From Miltoncostaea sp963770865 (lineage in GTDB: Bacteria; Actinomycetota; Thermoleophilia; Miltoncostaeales; Miltoncostaeaceae): a DNA stretch of 64,000 nt. The stretch spans positions 62,001-126,000 of the forward strand of contig CAVYRD010000009.1 in assembly GCA_963770865.1 (NCBI GenBank). Reading direction: 5' to 3'. How positions within the stretch are numbered: position 1 is the first letter of the stretch; each line of letters starts with the position of its first letter. Position numbers and translations under genes: made by a program. The notes below the pieces were generated by a model, which was given only the letters and a program-made list of their open reading frames with translations, did not search any database and was not told the origin of the DNA. This document shows positions 8,434 to 17,151 of this stretch, one piece after another.

Positions 8434-10084
8434 ATGACCTTCCGTCTCCACGCCCGACCGCGGCGCGCCGCCGCGGTCGGCCTGCTCGCCGCCGGTGGGC
8501 TGACGCTCGCGCCCGCCTCGGCCGGCGCCTGGGAGCGGCCCGCGGTGCTCAGCCCGCCGACCGCCTCGGTCGACGGCCCGTACCTGGCGACCGACGACCG
8601 TGGCGACGCGCTCCTGGCGTGGGCGCGCGGGGTTCCGTCATCGGAGGAATGGGGCCTGCCGGTCTCGTCCTGGGTGGAGGCCGTGCGGCGGCCCGCGGGG
8701 GCGCCGGGGTGGTCGGCCGTCCAGCGCCTGTCCCCGGCGGGCGAGCTCGCCATCCGTCCCCTGGCCGTGCTCCCGCCGTCCGGCGCGGGCGCGGTGTGGT
8801 GGACCCGGCTGCAGCGCGGCGTGCTCGACATCACCGGCGCGGAGTCGGTCGACGCGGACGGGTGGTCGTTCCGGTCGCTCGACATGGAGGCCGGCGTCTG
8901 GACCGTGCGCGCGTCCGCGACTGCGCCCGACGGCACGCTCGCCGTGGCCGAGCTCGACCCGTGGAAAGAGCGACCCGACCTGCGCGTGCGCGTCCGCACC
9001 CCCGAGGGCGCCTGGCGCGAGTCGGCTCCCATCGCGGCGCTCGACCCGAACGTCCTCGAGGTGGGGCTCTCGTCCGACGGCACCGTGCTGGTGGCGTCGC
9101 TGGAGGGAGACGGCGAGTGGGGCATGCCGGGGGCCACGACGCGGCTCGTCACCGTCGCGTGGAGCCCGGCAACGGGCGCCTGGGGCGCCCCGGAGCGCTC
9201 GGCCGACATCCGCGGAGCGGGCGCGGGCCTGCGGCTCGCCGCCCTCCCCGACGGCACGATGGTCGCGGCGGTCGTCCTGCGGCGCGACGAGGGGTTCGCC
9301 CTGGTCGCGACGTCCCGGCCGCCGGGAGGCGCGTTCGGGACGCCGCAGGTGCTCGGCGGAGACGTTGATCCCAGCGCCGAGATGGCCGCCTCGCCGGCCG
9401 GCGACGTCGTCGTGGCCTGGACGGCGGACGGCGAGCCGCGGCTGAGCGTGCGGCGGGACGACGGCGGGTGGTCGCGCCCGGAGACGGCGCCGCCCGGGGT
9501 GTGCCTGCAGCCGCAGTCGGTCGCGGCGGTGGCCGCGGGGCCCTCCGGCGAGGCACTGCTCGTCGCGATGGCCGGCTACGCGGACGACTGGCACCCGGGG
9601 ATGGTACGCGCCTGGGTGCGGCGGCCCGACGGGGCATGGACCGGGCCCGTCTGGCTCTCCGGCCCGTTCGCCGGAGGCCCGGCCGCCGCGATCGACGGGG
9701 CGGGACGGATGCACGTCGCGTGGACCCGGCAGGGGAAGCGGCTCCCGGTGGTGGAGACGACGAGTACGACGCCGGCCGACGCGGCGCTCTCCGCGGTGCC
9801 TCAGGACCCGGTCGCCGTTGTCTCGCGGCTGCGGGTCTCGTCGCGGGGACGGGCGCGGACGGTCCGCTTCCGGCTCTCGCGTCCCGCCCGCGTGACGATC
9901 TCGGCGCGACCCCTCGCCCGGCGCGAGGACGCGCCCTCCGTTGAACATGAGGATCGCCGGGCGACGCGGCGCGAACGCCGTCCGCATCCACCTGCGCCGG
10001 GGCAGGTGGACCGTCACGGTCCAGCACACCCGGGACTTCATCGCCGGGTGCCCGGCGACCTCGACGCCCTTCCGCGTGCGATGA
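8434..10084 (+). CDS. Secreted beta-propeller-like protein, frameshifted near its C-terminus
   Basis: ATG at 8434 with GGAGGG seven bases upstream. A Sec signal peptide (basic residues, Ala-rich core, ending Ala-Ser-Ala-Gly-Ala) is followed by repeating blade-like segments with tryptophan and D-G turns (for example VVAWTADGEP, MHVAWTRQGK), typical of exported beta-propellers of unknown function. The frame then loses sense at about 9925-9946. The +1 frame continues with a credible beta-rich ending (MRIAGRRGAN..., then TVQHTRDFI) and stops at TGA 10082-10084, which overlaps the ATG of the next gene (ATGA). Without the shift the frame would run straight into that next gene, which has its own signal peptide. 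The single extra base is therefore an error or a recent mutation. Confidence 0.7.
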
Positions 10085-11403
10085 GGCGGGCGCCCCGTCA
10101 TCGGCGGCTCGCCCGCGCGGCGATGACCATCGCCCTCGGCGCGGCGGCCGTGCCCGGAGTCGCGACCGCCGACGGCTCGCTCGCCGACGGGTACGTCGGC
10201 CTCGGGGACCGCATGGGCGACCGGCCGGCGCTGCCGAGCGTCATGCCCCGGCCCATCGCGTTCCCGGCCCGCGCCGCGGCGGCGGAGTATCCGCTCCGCG
10301 GCCCCACCGAGGTGCGGATCGTCCGCGGAGGCGTCCTGATCGTCGGCGAGTCCATGACCGGGCGGGTCCTGCGCGTCGGGACCGGCGGCCGGGTCTCGGT
10401 CCTCCCCGGGAGGAGAGCGGACGATCTCGCGCTCTGCGGAGGATCCCGGGCAGGTGACGTCGCAGCCGACCCCTTCGTCAACAAGGTGTTCCGGGGGTCC
10501 ACGTCCATCGCCGGCACGGGCCGGACCGGCTTCGCGGGCGACGGCGGGCCGGCGACCGCCGCGCGCCTGAACGACCCGACGTGCGCGGCCCCGGCGGCCG
10601 ACGGGGGCATCCTTGTCGCCGACCAGGGCAACAACCGCGTGCGTCGCATCGCCCCAGACGGGACGATCACCACGATCGCCGGGAACGGCGAGACGGGGTT
10701 CTCGGGCGAGGGCGGCCCGGCGACCGCCGCCGGCATGGTCCCCCACGCGGTCGTCGCCCTGCCGGACGGGGGCGCGCTCGTGACGGACCCCCGCAACGCT
10801 CGCGTCCTCCGGATCCACCAGGACGGGACGCTGTCGACGTTCGCCGGCACCGGGACACCCGGCTACGACGGGGACGGCGGGCCTGCGCGCCAGGCGCGCC
10901 TCACCATCCCCTGGGGGATCGCGCGCGGCGCCGACGGCAGCGTGGTGGTGGCCGACTTCGGGAGCCAGACCGTCCGGCGGATCTCACCGCAGGGCGTGAT
11001 CACCACGGTCCTCGGCGCGCAGCCGCAGCAGGTCGCCGCGCCGTCCCGCGCTCGAACCGCGTGGGTCCCGGCGCGACGCCTCGTGTCCCATTGGATCGAC
11101 CCGCGACCCGGAATGACGAGCTGGGGCGAGCGCGGCACGTCCGACGAGTCGGCGAGCGGACGCCACGCCGTGATCCGCAGCGAGGGGTACGGAGGCGGCC
11201 TGGCCGGGATGACCGTGGTCCACGGGCGCCTCCGATGGGATTACGGGGGCGATGACGCGCCCTGCTGGTACTCGGACCGCACGCGGACGGGGCGGCCGGC
11301 GACCGGCTACAGGCCAGGGACATCCAGGCCGGGGCCGATGCACCGTCGCCGTACGCGCCCGGACCTGGCCCGTACGCCCCGGACCTGGTGCGCGGCGGCC
11401 TGA
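10081..11403 (+). CDS. Secreted NHL-repeat protein
   Basis: Starts at ATG 10081 overlapping the stop of the previous gene. Residues 1-35 form a signal peptide (arginine-rich, then TIALGAAAVPGVATA). NHL-type six-bladed propeller repeats follow, with the recurring pattern FAGDGGPAT...ARL, then ILVADQGNNRVRRI, then TTIAGNG, at least three times, ending near position 11030. Such propellers bind proteins or carbohydrates outside the cell. After the last repeat the frame continues with a different region (VSHWIDPRPG..., CWYSDR) before a nonsense-looking Arg/Pro tail and stop at 11401-11403. The tail is probably an artefact of a frameshift near 11280-11300 into the frame of the next entry. The propeller may instead end near 11040 and a separate gene begin there. 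Confidence 0.6.
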   Translation: MRRAPRHRRLARAAMTIALGAAAVPGVATADGSLADGYVGLGDRMGDRPALPSVMPRPIAFPARAAAAEYPLRGPTEVRIVRGGVLIVGESMTGRVLRVGTGGRVSVLPGRRADDLALCGGSRAGDVAADPFVNKVFRGSTSIAGTGRTGFAGDGGPATAARLNDPTCAAPAADGGILVADQGNNRVRRIAPDGTITTIAGNGETGFSGEGGPATAAGMVPHAVVALPDGGALVTDPRNARVLRIHQDGTLSTFAGTGTPGYDGDGGPARQARLTIPWGIARGADGSVVVADFGSQTVRRISPQGVITTVLGAQPQQVAAPSRARTAWVPARRLVSHWIDPRPGMTSWGERGTSDESASGRHAVIRSEGYGGGLAGMTVVHGRLRWDYGGDDAPCWYSDRTRTGRPATGYRPGTSRPGPMHRRRTRPDLARTPRTWCAAA

Positions 11404-12284
11404 TCCTGGCCCGGGCGCCGATCGTGCTCGACGCGACGCCCGTCTTCGGGGAGCCGGCCTGGTGGACGGCGTGGCAGGCGCAGCGGCTCGTGGACTACCT
11501 GATCGACCGCGGGACCGGCCGCGTGGTGGCCGTCCAGGCGTGGTCCGCGTCGGGCTTCGAGCGCCAGTACCGCATCCGGCGCGTCCCGCGCACGCAGCCC
11601 CTGAGGGCCCCGTCCACCCGGCCCCGGATGCACTACTTCGACCGGACGGCGACCTCCGTCGCCATGCGGTGCGGCCCCGAGAGGGGCCCGGCACGCACCA
11701 CGTTCGGCTACCGCGAGGGCGTCGCCCTCGCACGCCGGGTCAACCGCCACCTCGAGACGGTGCCCGCCATCTGGGTGCGGGTCGCCGGCCGGTCGGACGT
11801 GGGGCGGCGCTTCACCGCGACCTCGGCCCTCGCGCTGGAGCGCGGACGCATCCGCGCGGGCGTCACCCGCGTGGTCGCGCCGGGCCGCCCGCAGCCCGAC
11901 GTCATCCCCCCGGGCGGGAGCTACACGGCGCTCACGCCCCGATCCGGGGGCACCTTCTACCGCCTGAAGGGCGCCGCCTGCTGGACCGGCGATTCCATGG
12001 AGGAGGACCCCGAGCCCGCCGCCCTCGCGGATCTGTCCCGGGTGATGCCACTCGAGAACGTGCTCTTCGAGCTCCCCCGCCGCCGGGGACGCCTGGTCGC
12101 GCTGCGCGCGTACACGGCAATGGCGACGGTCGACTCGCTGATCGACCCGCGGGGCATGCGGCTCGTCGCGCAGCGGTGGATCGGCGGCCGGGGCGACCGG
12201 GGCGTCGTGCGACTCACCGAGTCGGAGGCGCCGCCGGCGCTGCCCGACCCAGCCCCGAGGTGCCCGGAGGGCCGGCCGGGCTGA
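11256..12284 (+). CDS. Hypothetical exported protein, frameshifted continuation of upstream frame
   Basis: This frame is open from 11256 to the stop at 12284 but lacks a start with a ribosome-binding site; the only nearby candidate is a GTG at 11388. Sensible sequence begins about 11283 and continues directly from the region that precedes it in the other frame (CWYSDR). One base has therefore probably been lost between 11256 and 11300. The product has beta-rich segments with two similar halves (for example RLVDYLIDRGTGRVVAVQAW and a late SLIDPRGMRLVAQRW), a pattern that recalls LolA/LppX-type lipoprotein-carrier folds. That is an inference from pattern only. I do not recognise a named family. 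Confidence 0.5.
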   Translation, partial: RALLVLGPHADGAAGDRLQARDIQAGADAPSPYAPGPGPYAPDLVRGGLILARAPIVLDATPVFGEPAWWTAWQAQRLVDYLIDRGTGRVVAVQAWSASGFERQYRIRRVPRTQPLRAPSTRPRMHYFDRTATSVAMRCGPERGPARTTFGYREGVALARRVNRHLETVPAIWVRVAGRSDVGRRFTATSALALERGRIRAGVTRVVAPGRPQPDVIPPGGSYTALTPRSGGTFYRLKGAACWTGDSMEEDPEPAALADLSRVMPLENVLFELPRRRGRLVALRAYTAMATVDSLIDPRGMRLVAQRWIGGRGDRGVVRLTESEAPPALPDPAPRCPEGRPG

Positions 12285-12300
12285 GAGCCCCGTGACGTGA

Positions 12301-12510
12301 TCAGCGGCCCGGCGCGTTCTCGGCCACCGACCAGTTGAGCGGGGCGAGCAACGCCGACTGGCCGCGCTCGTCCTCGCGCGCCAGGCCCCCCAGCAGGCGC
12401 CGCTCGTTCCGCGAGTGGGTGAGGACGGCCTTCTCGGCGAGGGCCCTGCGGACTCCCTCCGCTGCTCCAGGCGCGGACGATGCCGCCGGGCGCGCCGTGC
12501 CCGCGCTCAC
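12301..12510 (-). CDS. Small hypothetical protein
   Basis: 69 residues from a GTG at 12510-12508. Nearly every third codon position is G or C, as in real genes of this window. No ribosome-binding site is obvious. The protein is charged and helical (EKAVLTHSRNERRLLGGLAREDERG) with no recognisable family. It is divergent from the RodZ-like gene, with a 7-bp inverted repeat between them (12538-12557). It may be a genuine short gene; a chance frame cannot be excluded. Confidence 0.35.
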   Translation of the reverse strand: MSAGTARPAASSAPGAAEGVRRALAEKAVLTHSRNERRLLGGLAREDERGQSALLAPLNWSVAENAPGR

Positions 12511-12537
12511 CGGCCCTGCTGGTCAGCCCGGCCGATT

Positions 12538-12557
12538 TGGGGTAGAGCATTACCCCA
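12538..12557. repeat. 7-bp inverted repeat, candidate operator
   Basis: TGGGGTA, six bases, TACCCCA: a perfect dyad in an otherwise GC-rich stretch, 44 bases before the GTG of the HTH/RodZ-like gene and 28 bases upstream of the divergent small gene. Could bind a regulator; equally could be a weak hairpin. Confidence 0.4.
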
Positions 12558-12600
12558 GGTCCCGAGCGCCCGCTCCAGGAGCGGCGCGGAGTCAGATCGC

Positions 12601-13377
12601 GTGTTCCAGATCGGGCAGTCCCTCGCGGAGCAGCGGCGGCGGCGTCACCTCTCGCTGGACGAGTGCGAGTCGGCGACAAGGATCCGTGCCAAGCACCTGA
12701 TCGCGCTCGAGGAGGACCGGCCCGGCGACCTCCCGGACATGGCCTATGCGCGCCTGTTCCTCCGCGGCTACGCCACCTTCCTGGGCCTGGACGCGGCGGC
12801 TCTGCTCGCCGAGTTCGACGAGCACCACGGCGCCGACCCGTTGCGCGACGAGCACCGGGTCGTTTCATGGGAGCCGGAGGAGACCGGGCGGGTCGCGGAG
12901 CTGCGCAGGTGGCTGGTCAGGCCCCGGCGCCGCTCCCGCCGCCGGCAGGTGGGGTGGGTGGCAGCCGGCCTCGCCGGGGCGCTGGCGGTCCTCATCTGGA
13001 TGGGCGCCCGGAACGACTCCCCCGCGCCCACCGCCCTCGTCGCGCCGCCCGCCCGGACGACCCATGCCGCCGCACCCGTGGCCGAGCACACGAAGAGGCG
13101 GCGGCCCGCGGATGCGGCCGTGCGCCTCGTGCTCACCGGCGCCGGGCTGGGGGGCTCGTACGTCCGCCTCCAGCGAGGCGACGCCGGAGGCCCGGTCGTC
13201 TACGAGGGCACCATCCGCCCCGCGCAGACCGTGCGCCTCACGGTCTCCGGGGCGCTCTGGATGCGCGTCGGCTGGGCGCCCTCACTGCAGGTGGCGCTCG
13301 CGGGGCGGCGGGTCGTCCTGCCCGGTGGCACGGGGAACTTCGTCGTCAGCCGGACCGGCGTCGCCCCCACCGCATGA
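12601..13377 (+). CDS. RodZ-like protein: HTH_25 domain, one membrane helix, DUF4115-like tail
   Basis: 258 residues from GTG 12601, with GGAG nine bases upstream. Residues 1-70 form the RodZ/HTH_25 helix-turn-helix (FQIGQSLAEQRRRR, TRIRAKHLIALEEDRPGDLPD, RLFLRGYATFLGLD). An arginine-rich segment and one membrane helix (VGWVAAGLAGALAVLIWMGA, about 117-136) follow. The outside part (about 170-258) is beta-rich and matches the DUF4115 pattern (LRLTVSGALWMRVG, then VALAGRRVVLPGG). RodZ anchors MreB in rod-shaped cells. No mre genes are nearby, so this may be one of the RodZ-like paralogues common in actinobacteria. Confidence 0.82.
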   Translation: MFQIGQSLAEQRRRRHLSLDECESATRIRAKHLIALEEDRPGDLPDMAYARLFLRGYATFLGLDAAALLAEFDEHHGADPLRDEHRVVSWEPEETGRVAELRRWLVRPRRRSRRRQVGWVAAGLAGALAVLIWMGARNDSPAPTALVAPPARTTHAAAPVAEHTKRRRPADAAVRLVLTGAGLGGSYVRLQRGDAGGPVVYEGTIRPAQTVRLTVSGALWMRVGWAPSLQVALAGRRVVLPGGTGNFVVSRTGVAPTA

Positions 13378-13612
13378 GAGCCCGCCCGGGGCGGCCGGTC
13401 CGATGTCGCCGGGCGCGCGCACATGGCCTTGCCGGCGGGTGCGCCCCTGGCGGCCGTCGCGGGGTTCGCCGGGCTCCGGCGCACGCGCGAGGGCCTGTCG
13501 TTCGCGCCGTGCCTGCCGCGCGGCGCGGGCTCGCCCCGGTTGGAGGCCCGCACGAGCGCTCCGTGCCTCCCCCGATGGCGGTGTGCCCCCTGAGGCGGAT
13601 GGTCCTCGCAGG

Positions 13613-13630
13613 CCCCTCCTCCAAGAGGGG
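13613..13630 (+). promoter_or_regulatory. 6-bp hairpin in the leader of the GerMN gene
   Basis: CCCCTC, six bases, GAGGGG. It lies 25 bases upstream of the GTG and 15 bases before the GGGAG ribosome-binding site. It may be a leader structure or a weak terminator; no function is shown. Confidence 0.3.
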
Positions 13631-13655
13631 TGAAAGTCGTTGCCAGGGAGTAGCC

Positions 13656-14225
13656 GTGTCCGGTCCGCGTCCTGCGTCGATGTGGCTCCGCCGAACGGGC
13701 GGGCGGTCCCTGCTCCGCCTGATGGCCCTCGCGGCGGTCACCGCCCTGGCCGGCGTCTCCGCGGGCGGGGGTCTCGGGGCGGCCGCCCCGGACGCCGGCG
13801 CGTCCGCCGCGCGCACCGAGGTCAGGGTCTTCTTCCCGCGCGGCGACGCCGGCCGGGAATGCCGCCGGGTCCTCCCGCTCGTGCGCACGGTCTCCGGCCC
13901 GGGCGTTCTGCGAGGGGCGATGAGCGCGCTCCTGCGCGGCCCGACGGCCGCCGAGCGCAGGCGCGGCTACGGCGGCTGGTTCTCGTCCAAGACGGCGGGC
14001 CGGCTGCGGAGCGTGCGGATCGTCCGCTCCGTCGCGCGGATCGACTTCCGCGACTTCTCGCGGATCATCCCGAACGCCTCCACCTCGTGCGGCAGTTCGC
14101 TGTTGCTCGCGCAGCTCGACCGGACCGCGCGGCAGTTCCCGAGCGTCAGCCGTGCGGTCTACTCGTTCGACGGGAGCGTGCCGGCGTTCTACCGGTGGCT
14201 GCAGCGCGACCCGCCACGGAGCTGA
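13656..14225 (+). CDS. Exported GerMN-domain protein
   Basis: 189 residues from GTG 13656 (GGGAG five bases upstream; an ATG at 13680 is a second option). A signal peptide or membrane anchor covers about residues 10-45. The remaining 130 residues show the GerMN (sporulation/germination) pattern: VRVFFPRGD, an ALLRGPT segment, then IVRSVARIDF and a LLAQLDRTARQFPSV helix. In actinobacteria, exported GerMN domains occur in proteins of the cell envelope such as LpqB. There is no sporulation context here. The gene runs tail-to-tail into the LuxR regulator with five bases between. Confidence 0.8.
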   Translation: MSGPRPASMWLRRTGGRSLLRLMALAAVTALAGVSAGGGLGAAAPDAGASAARTEVRVFFPRGDAGRECRRVLPLVRTVSGPGVLRGAMSALLRGPTAAERRRGYGGWFSSKTAGRLRSVRIVRSVARIDFRDFSRIIPNASTSCGSSLLLAQLDRTARQFPSVSRAVYSFDGSVPAFYRWLQRDPPRS

Positions 14226-14230
14226 GCCGG

Positions 14231-17038
14231 TCAGGCCGAACCGAGCGCCCCGGGGAGCTGGGCCCGCGACTCGATCCGCAGCTTGCGGAAGGTCCTGCCG
14301 AGGTGGGCCTCGACGGTCTTCTGGGTGACGAAGAGGCGCTGGGCGATGTCCCGGTTGCTGTTGCCCTGGGCGGCCAGCTCGGCGACCCGCAGCTCGCTGG
14401 GGGTGAGCGACTCCCGGCCGCTCGCGGCGACGCGCCGCGGCCGCGCGCCGGTCGCGAGCAGCTCCTCCAGCGCGCGCTCGGCGAGCGGGCGGGCGCCGAG
14501 GCGCGTCGCGAGGTCGGCGCCCTCCTGGAGGGGCGGCCGGGCGTCGGCGCGCCGGTTGGCCCGGCGCAGGGCTGCGCCGAACTCGACCAGCGCGTTCGCC
14601 CGCTCCAGGAGGGCGGGTGAGCCGTCGAGCACGTCCACGGCCTCCCGCAGGAGGCCCAGGCCGTCGTCGCCGCCGGCGGCGAGGCCCTGGACGCGCAGGG
14701 CGCGGGCGATCGGCCGCGGCGCCCCCCACTCGCGCGCCAGGGCGAGCTCCTCGGCGGCGAGCGCGCCGGCCCCGGCGGCGTCCCCGAGGCCGAGGAGCCC
14801 CTCGGCCGCGCGGGTGCGCCACGGGAACATCGCCGGGTTGCGCCCACCGAGCAGGCCGAAGCGCCGGCCCACGTCGCGCGCGTCGTCCACGGCCTCGTCG
14901 TGGCGGCCCTGCGCGAGGCGCAGGCGGGCGCGGGCCAGCAGCACGGCGCTGAGGTGGCCCGTGTCGTCGAGCGCCCCGTCCATGCCGTGCGCGGCCAGGG
15001 CGTCGGCGGCGGCCGGGACGTCGCCGCGGTCGATGAGCGTCTCCACCAGCCACGCCAGCGTCCACTGGACGACGGTGAGGAACCCGTACTGCCCGGACGC
15101 GTCGATGGCGGCCACGGCGTCGGCGTGGGCGTCGGCGAGCGGGCCGCGCAGGCGCAGCACGCTGGCGCGCATCCCGTAGCCCATGACCACCTCGAACACG
15201 GCGCCGGTGCGCTGGCCGTGGTCGAGCACCGCCCGGCAGACGGCCTCGGCCTCGTCGAGGAGGTCGGCGCAGGCGAGGACGTCCTCGACGGCGGCCGGGG
15301 CGCCCTGGCTGTCCTCGCGGGCGAGCTCCCCGCCGGCCCATGAGCGGCGCGCCTGCGCCACGGCGGCCTGGCGGTCGAGGCGGGTGCGGGCGATGTCGTA
15401 GGCGCCGTAGCCGAGCAGGATGCGGCCGGCGGTGGTCCGCTCGGCGTCCGGCCGGGCGGAGCCGGCCAGCCGCGCGCGGCCCCGGTCCGCCAGCGTCGGC
15501 TCGAACAGCGAGGTCACGACCAGCCCCGCCTCGAGGTTCTCCGCGGCGTCGCGGTCCAGGCCCGGCTCGGCGAGCGCCGCCTCGAACGTCTCGGCCGCCT
15601 CCTGCGCGCGGCCCGTGAAGTAGAGCGCGCGCGCCAGGCTCACCGCCACCCGGCCGCTCTCCGGCGGCGCCGTCAGCCCGAGCGCCTCGCGCAGGTGCTC
15701 CACCGCCGCCGGGCCGTTCACGAACTGCTCGGCGATCCCCAGCTCCACCAGGACGGGGACCCTCTCCTCGGGCGGCGGGGGCTCCCGGAGCGCCCGGGCG
15801 AGATAGCGGACGGCCGCCTGCGCGTCGCCGTCGGCGCCCGCCCGCCGGGCGGCGTCGCGCAGCGACCGGACCGCGGCCGCGTCGCCGGCGGGCGGGCACA
15901 CGAGGATGTGCGCGGCCACCTGCTCGGGCGAGCGCCCCCGCTCGGTGAGCAGCCGCACCGCGCGCAGGTGCGCGGCCTTCTGGCCCGGCAGTCCCAGGCC
16001 CGCGTAGACGGCCGCGCGCACCACCGGGTGGGCGAACTCGACCGCGTCGGCGGGGCGCAGCAACTCGACGCCCACGAGGGCCGTCGCGGCGTCGAGGCCC
16101 TCCTCGATGCCGAGGCCGGCCAGGCGGATCGCGTCGCCGACGTCGGCGCCGTCGCCCAGGACGCTCGCGGCCTCCGCGAGGGCCGTGGCGTGGGCCGGCA
16201 GGCGGGCCAGCCGCAGGCGCACGGCGCGCGAGACGGCCTCCGGGCCGATCTCGCGCACGCGGGCGACGTGGGCGGCCGTCGGGGTCACCTGCTCGGCCGC
16301 GAGGGCGGCGGCGAGCTCGGTGACCAGCAGCGGGTTGCCGCCGGTCGCCTCATGGCAGGCGGCGCAGAAGGCGTCGTCGGCGTCGTCTGAGAGGCGGGCG
16401 CGCACGAGGACGGCGGTGGCCTCGGCGGTGAGCGCCCGGGGCCGGATCGATGCCACCCCGGGACCGGCGGCGAGCGTGTCGAGCATGTCCGCCTCGGCGC
16501 CGGGCTCGTTGGGGCGCATGCCGGCGATGACCAGGACCGCGAGCCCCTCCAGGCGCCGGCCGAGGAAGTCGAGGAACCCGATCGAGGCGGCGTCGCACCA
16601 GTGGACGTCGTCGACGACGAGGGCGACGGGCGTGCGACCCGCGAGGTTGGCGGTCAACCAGTAGAGGCCGTGGTAGGCCGCGAAGAGGCTCCCCGGCCCG
16701 GCGTCCGCCGTGGCGAGCAGGGTCTCCGCCAGCTGCGCGGCGCCCGCCAGCAGCTCGGCGCGCTCCGCCGCGTCGGCGGTGGCCAGCACGGGCTCGAACA
16801 GCTGCCGCACCACCCCGAGGGAGAACTCGCGCTCCAGCTCCCCCGCGCGGGCGCGCAGCACGCGCACGCCGGCCTCGCCCGCGAGGGACGCCGCCGCGCC
16901 CAGCAGGCGCGTCTTGCCGATGCCCGCGGGTCCCTCGACGATCGCCATCCGCCCCTCGCCGGCGACGCACTCTCCCACGAGCCGGGCGATCCGCTCCAGC
17001 TCGTCGCCGCGCTCGAAGAGGCCGTCGGGGAGATCCAC
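14231..17038 (-). CDS. LuxR-family regulator with AAA ATPase domain (LAL type)
   Basis: 935 residues. P-loop (EGPAGIGKTRLL) near residue 40, Walker B (VALVVDDVHWCD) near 145, long helical TPR-like middle, and a C-terminal LuxR/GerE helix-turn-helix (LTPSELRVAELAAQGNSNRDIA, then VTQKTVEAHLGRTFRKL). This is the classical LAL layout: an ATP-dependent switch with DNA binding at the end. The start chosen is GTG 17038; the frame stays open to 17149, but that would collide with the ribosome-binding site of the divergent oxidase gene. No ribosome-binding site is clear. The divergent FAD oxidase is a natural target candidate. Confidence 0.88.
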   Translation of the reverse strand: MDLPDGLFERGDELERIARLVGECVAGEGRMAIVEGPAGIGKTRLLGAAASLAGEAGVRVLRARAGELEREFSLGVVRQLFEPVLATADAAERAELLAGAAQLAETLLATADAGPGSLFAAYHGLYWLTANLAGRTPVALVVDDVHWCDAASIGFLDFLGRRLEGLAVLVIAGMRPNEPGAEADMLDTLAAGPGVASIRPRALTAEATAVLVRARLSDDADDAFCAACHEATGGNPLLVTELAAALAAEQVTPTAAHVARVREIGPEAVSRAVRLRLARLPAHATALAEAASVLGDGADVGDAIRLAGLGIEEGLDAATALVGVELLRPADAVEFAHPVVRAAVYAGLGLPGQKAAHLRAVRLLTERGRSPEQVAAHILVCPPAGDAAAVRSLRDAARRAGADGDAQAAVRYLARALREPPPPEERVPVLVELGIAEQFVNGPAAVEHLREALGLTAPPESGRVAVSLARALYFTGRAQEAAETFEAALAEPGLDRDAAENLEAGLVVTSLFEPTLADRGRARLAGSARPDAERTTAGRILLGYGAYDIARTRLDRQAAVAQARRSWAGGELAREDSQGAPAAVEDVLACADLLDEAEAVCRAVLDHGQRTGAVFEVVMGYGMRASVLRLRGPLADAHADAVAAIDASGQYGFLTVVQWTLAWLVETLIDRGDVPAAADALAAHGMDGALDDTGHLSAVLLARARLRLAQGRHDEAVDDARDVGRRFGLLGGRNPAMFPWRTRAAEGLLGLGDAAGAGALAAEELALAREWGAPRPIARALRVQGLAAGGDDGLGLLREAVDVLDGSPALLERANALVEFGAALRRANRRADARPPLQEGADLATRLGARPLAERALEELLATGARPRRVAASGRESLTPSELRVAELAAQGNSNRDIAQRLFVTQKTVEAHLGRTFRKLRIESRAQLPGALGSA

Positions 17039-17151
17039 GCCCGGAAATGTAGGGACTCGTGTGGGGTGCCACGCGCGGGCCCCCCGACGCGCGGCCCCGC
17101 GGGCGCGGGCGACCCTGCGGATGTCCGATCCATCCGTCCCGAGGAGCACCC

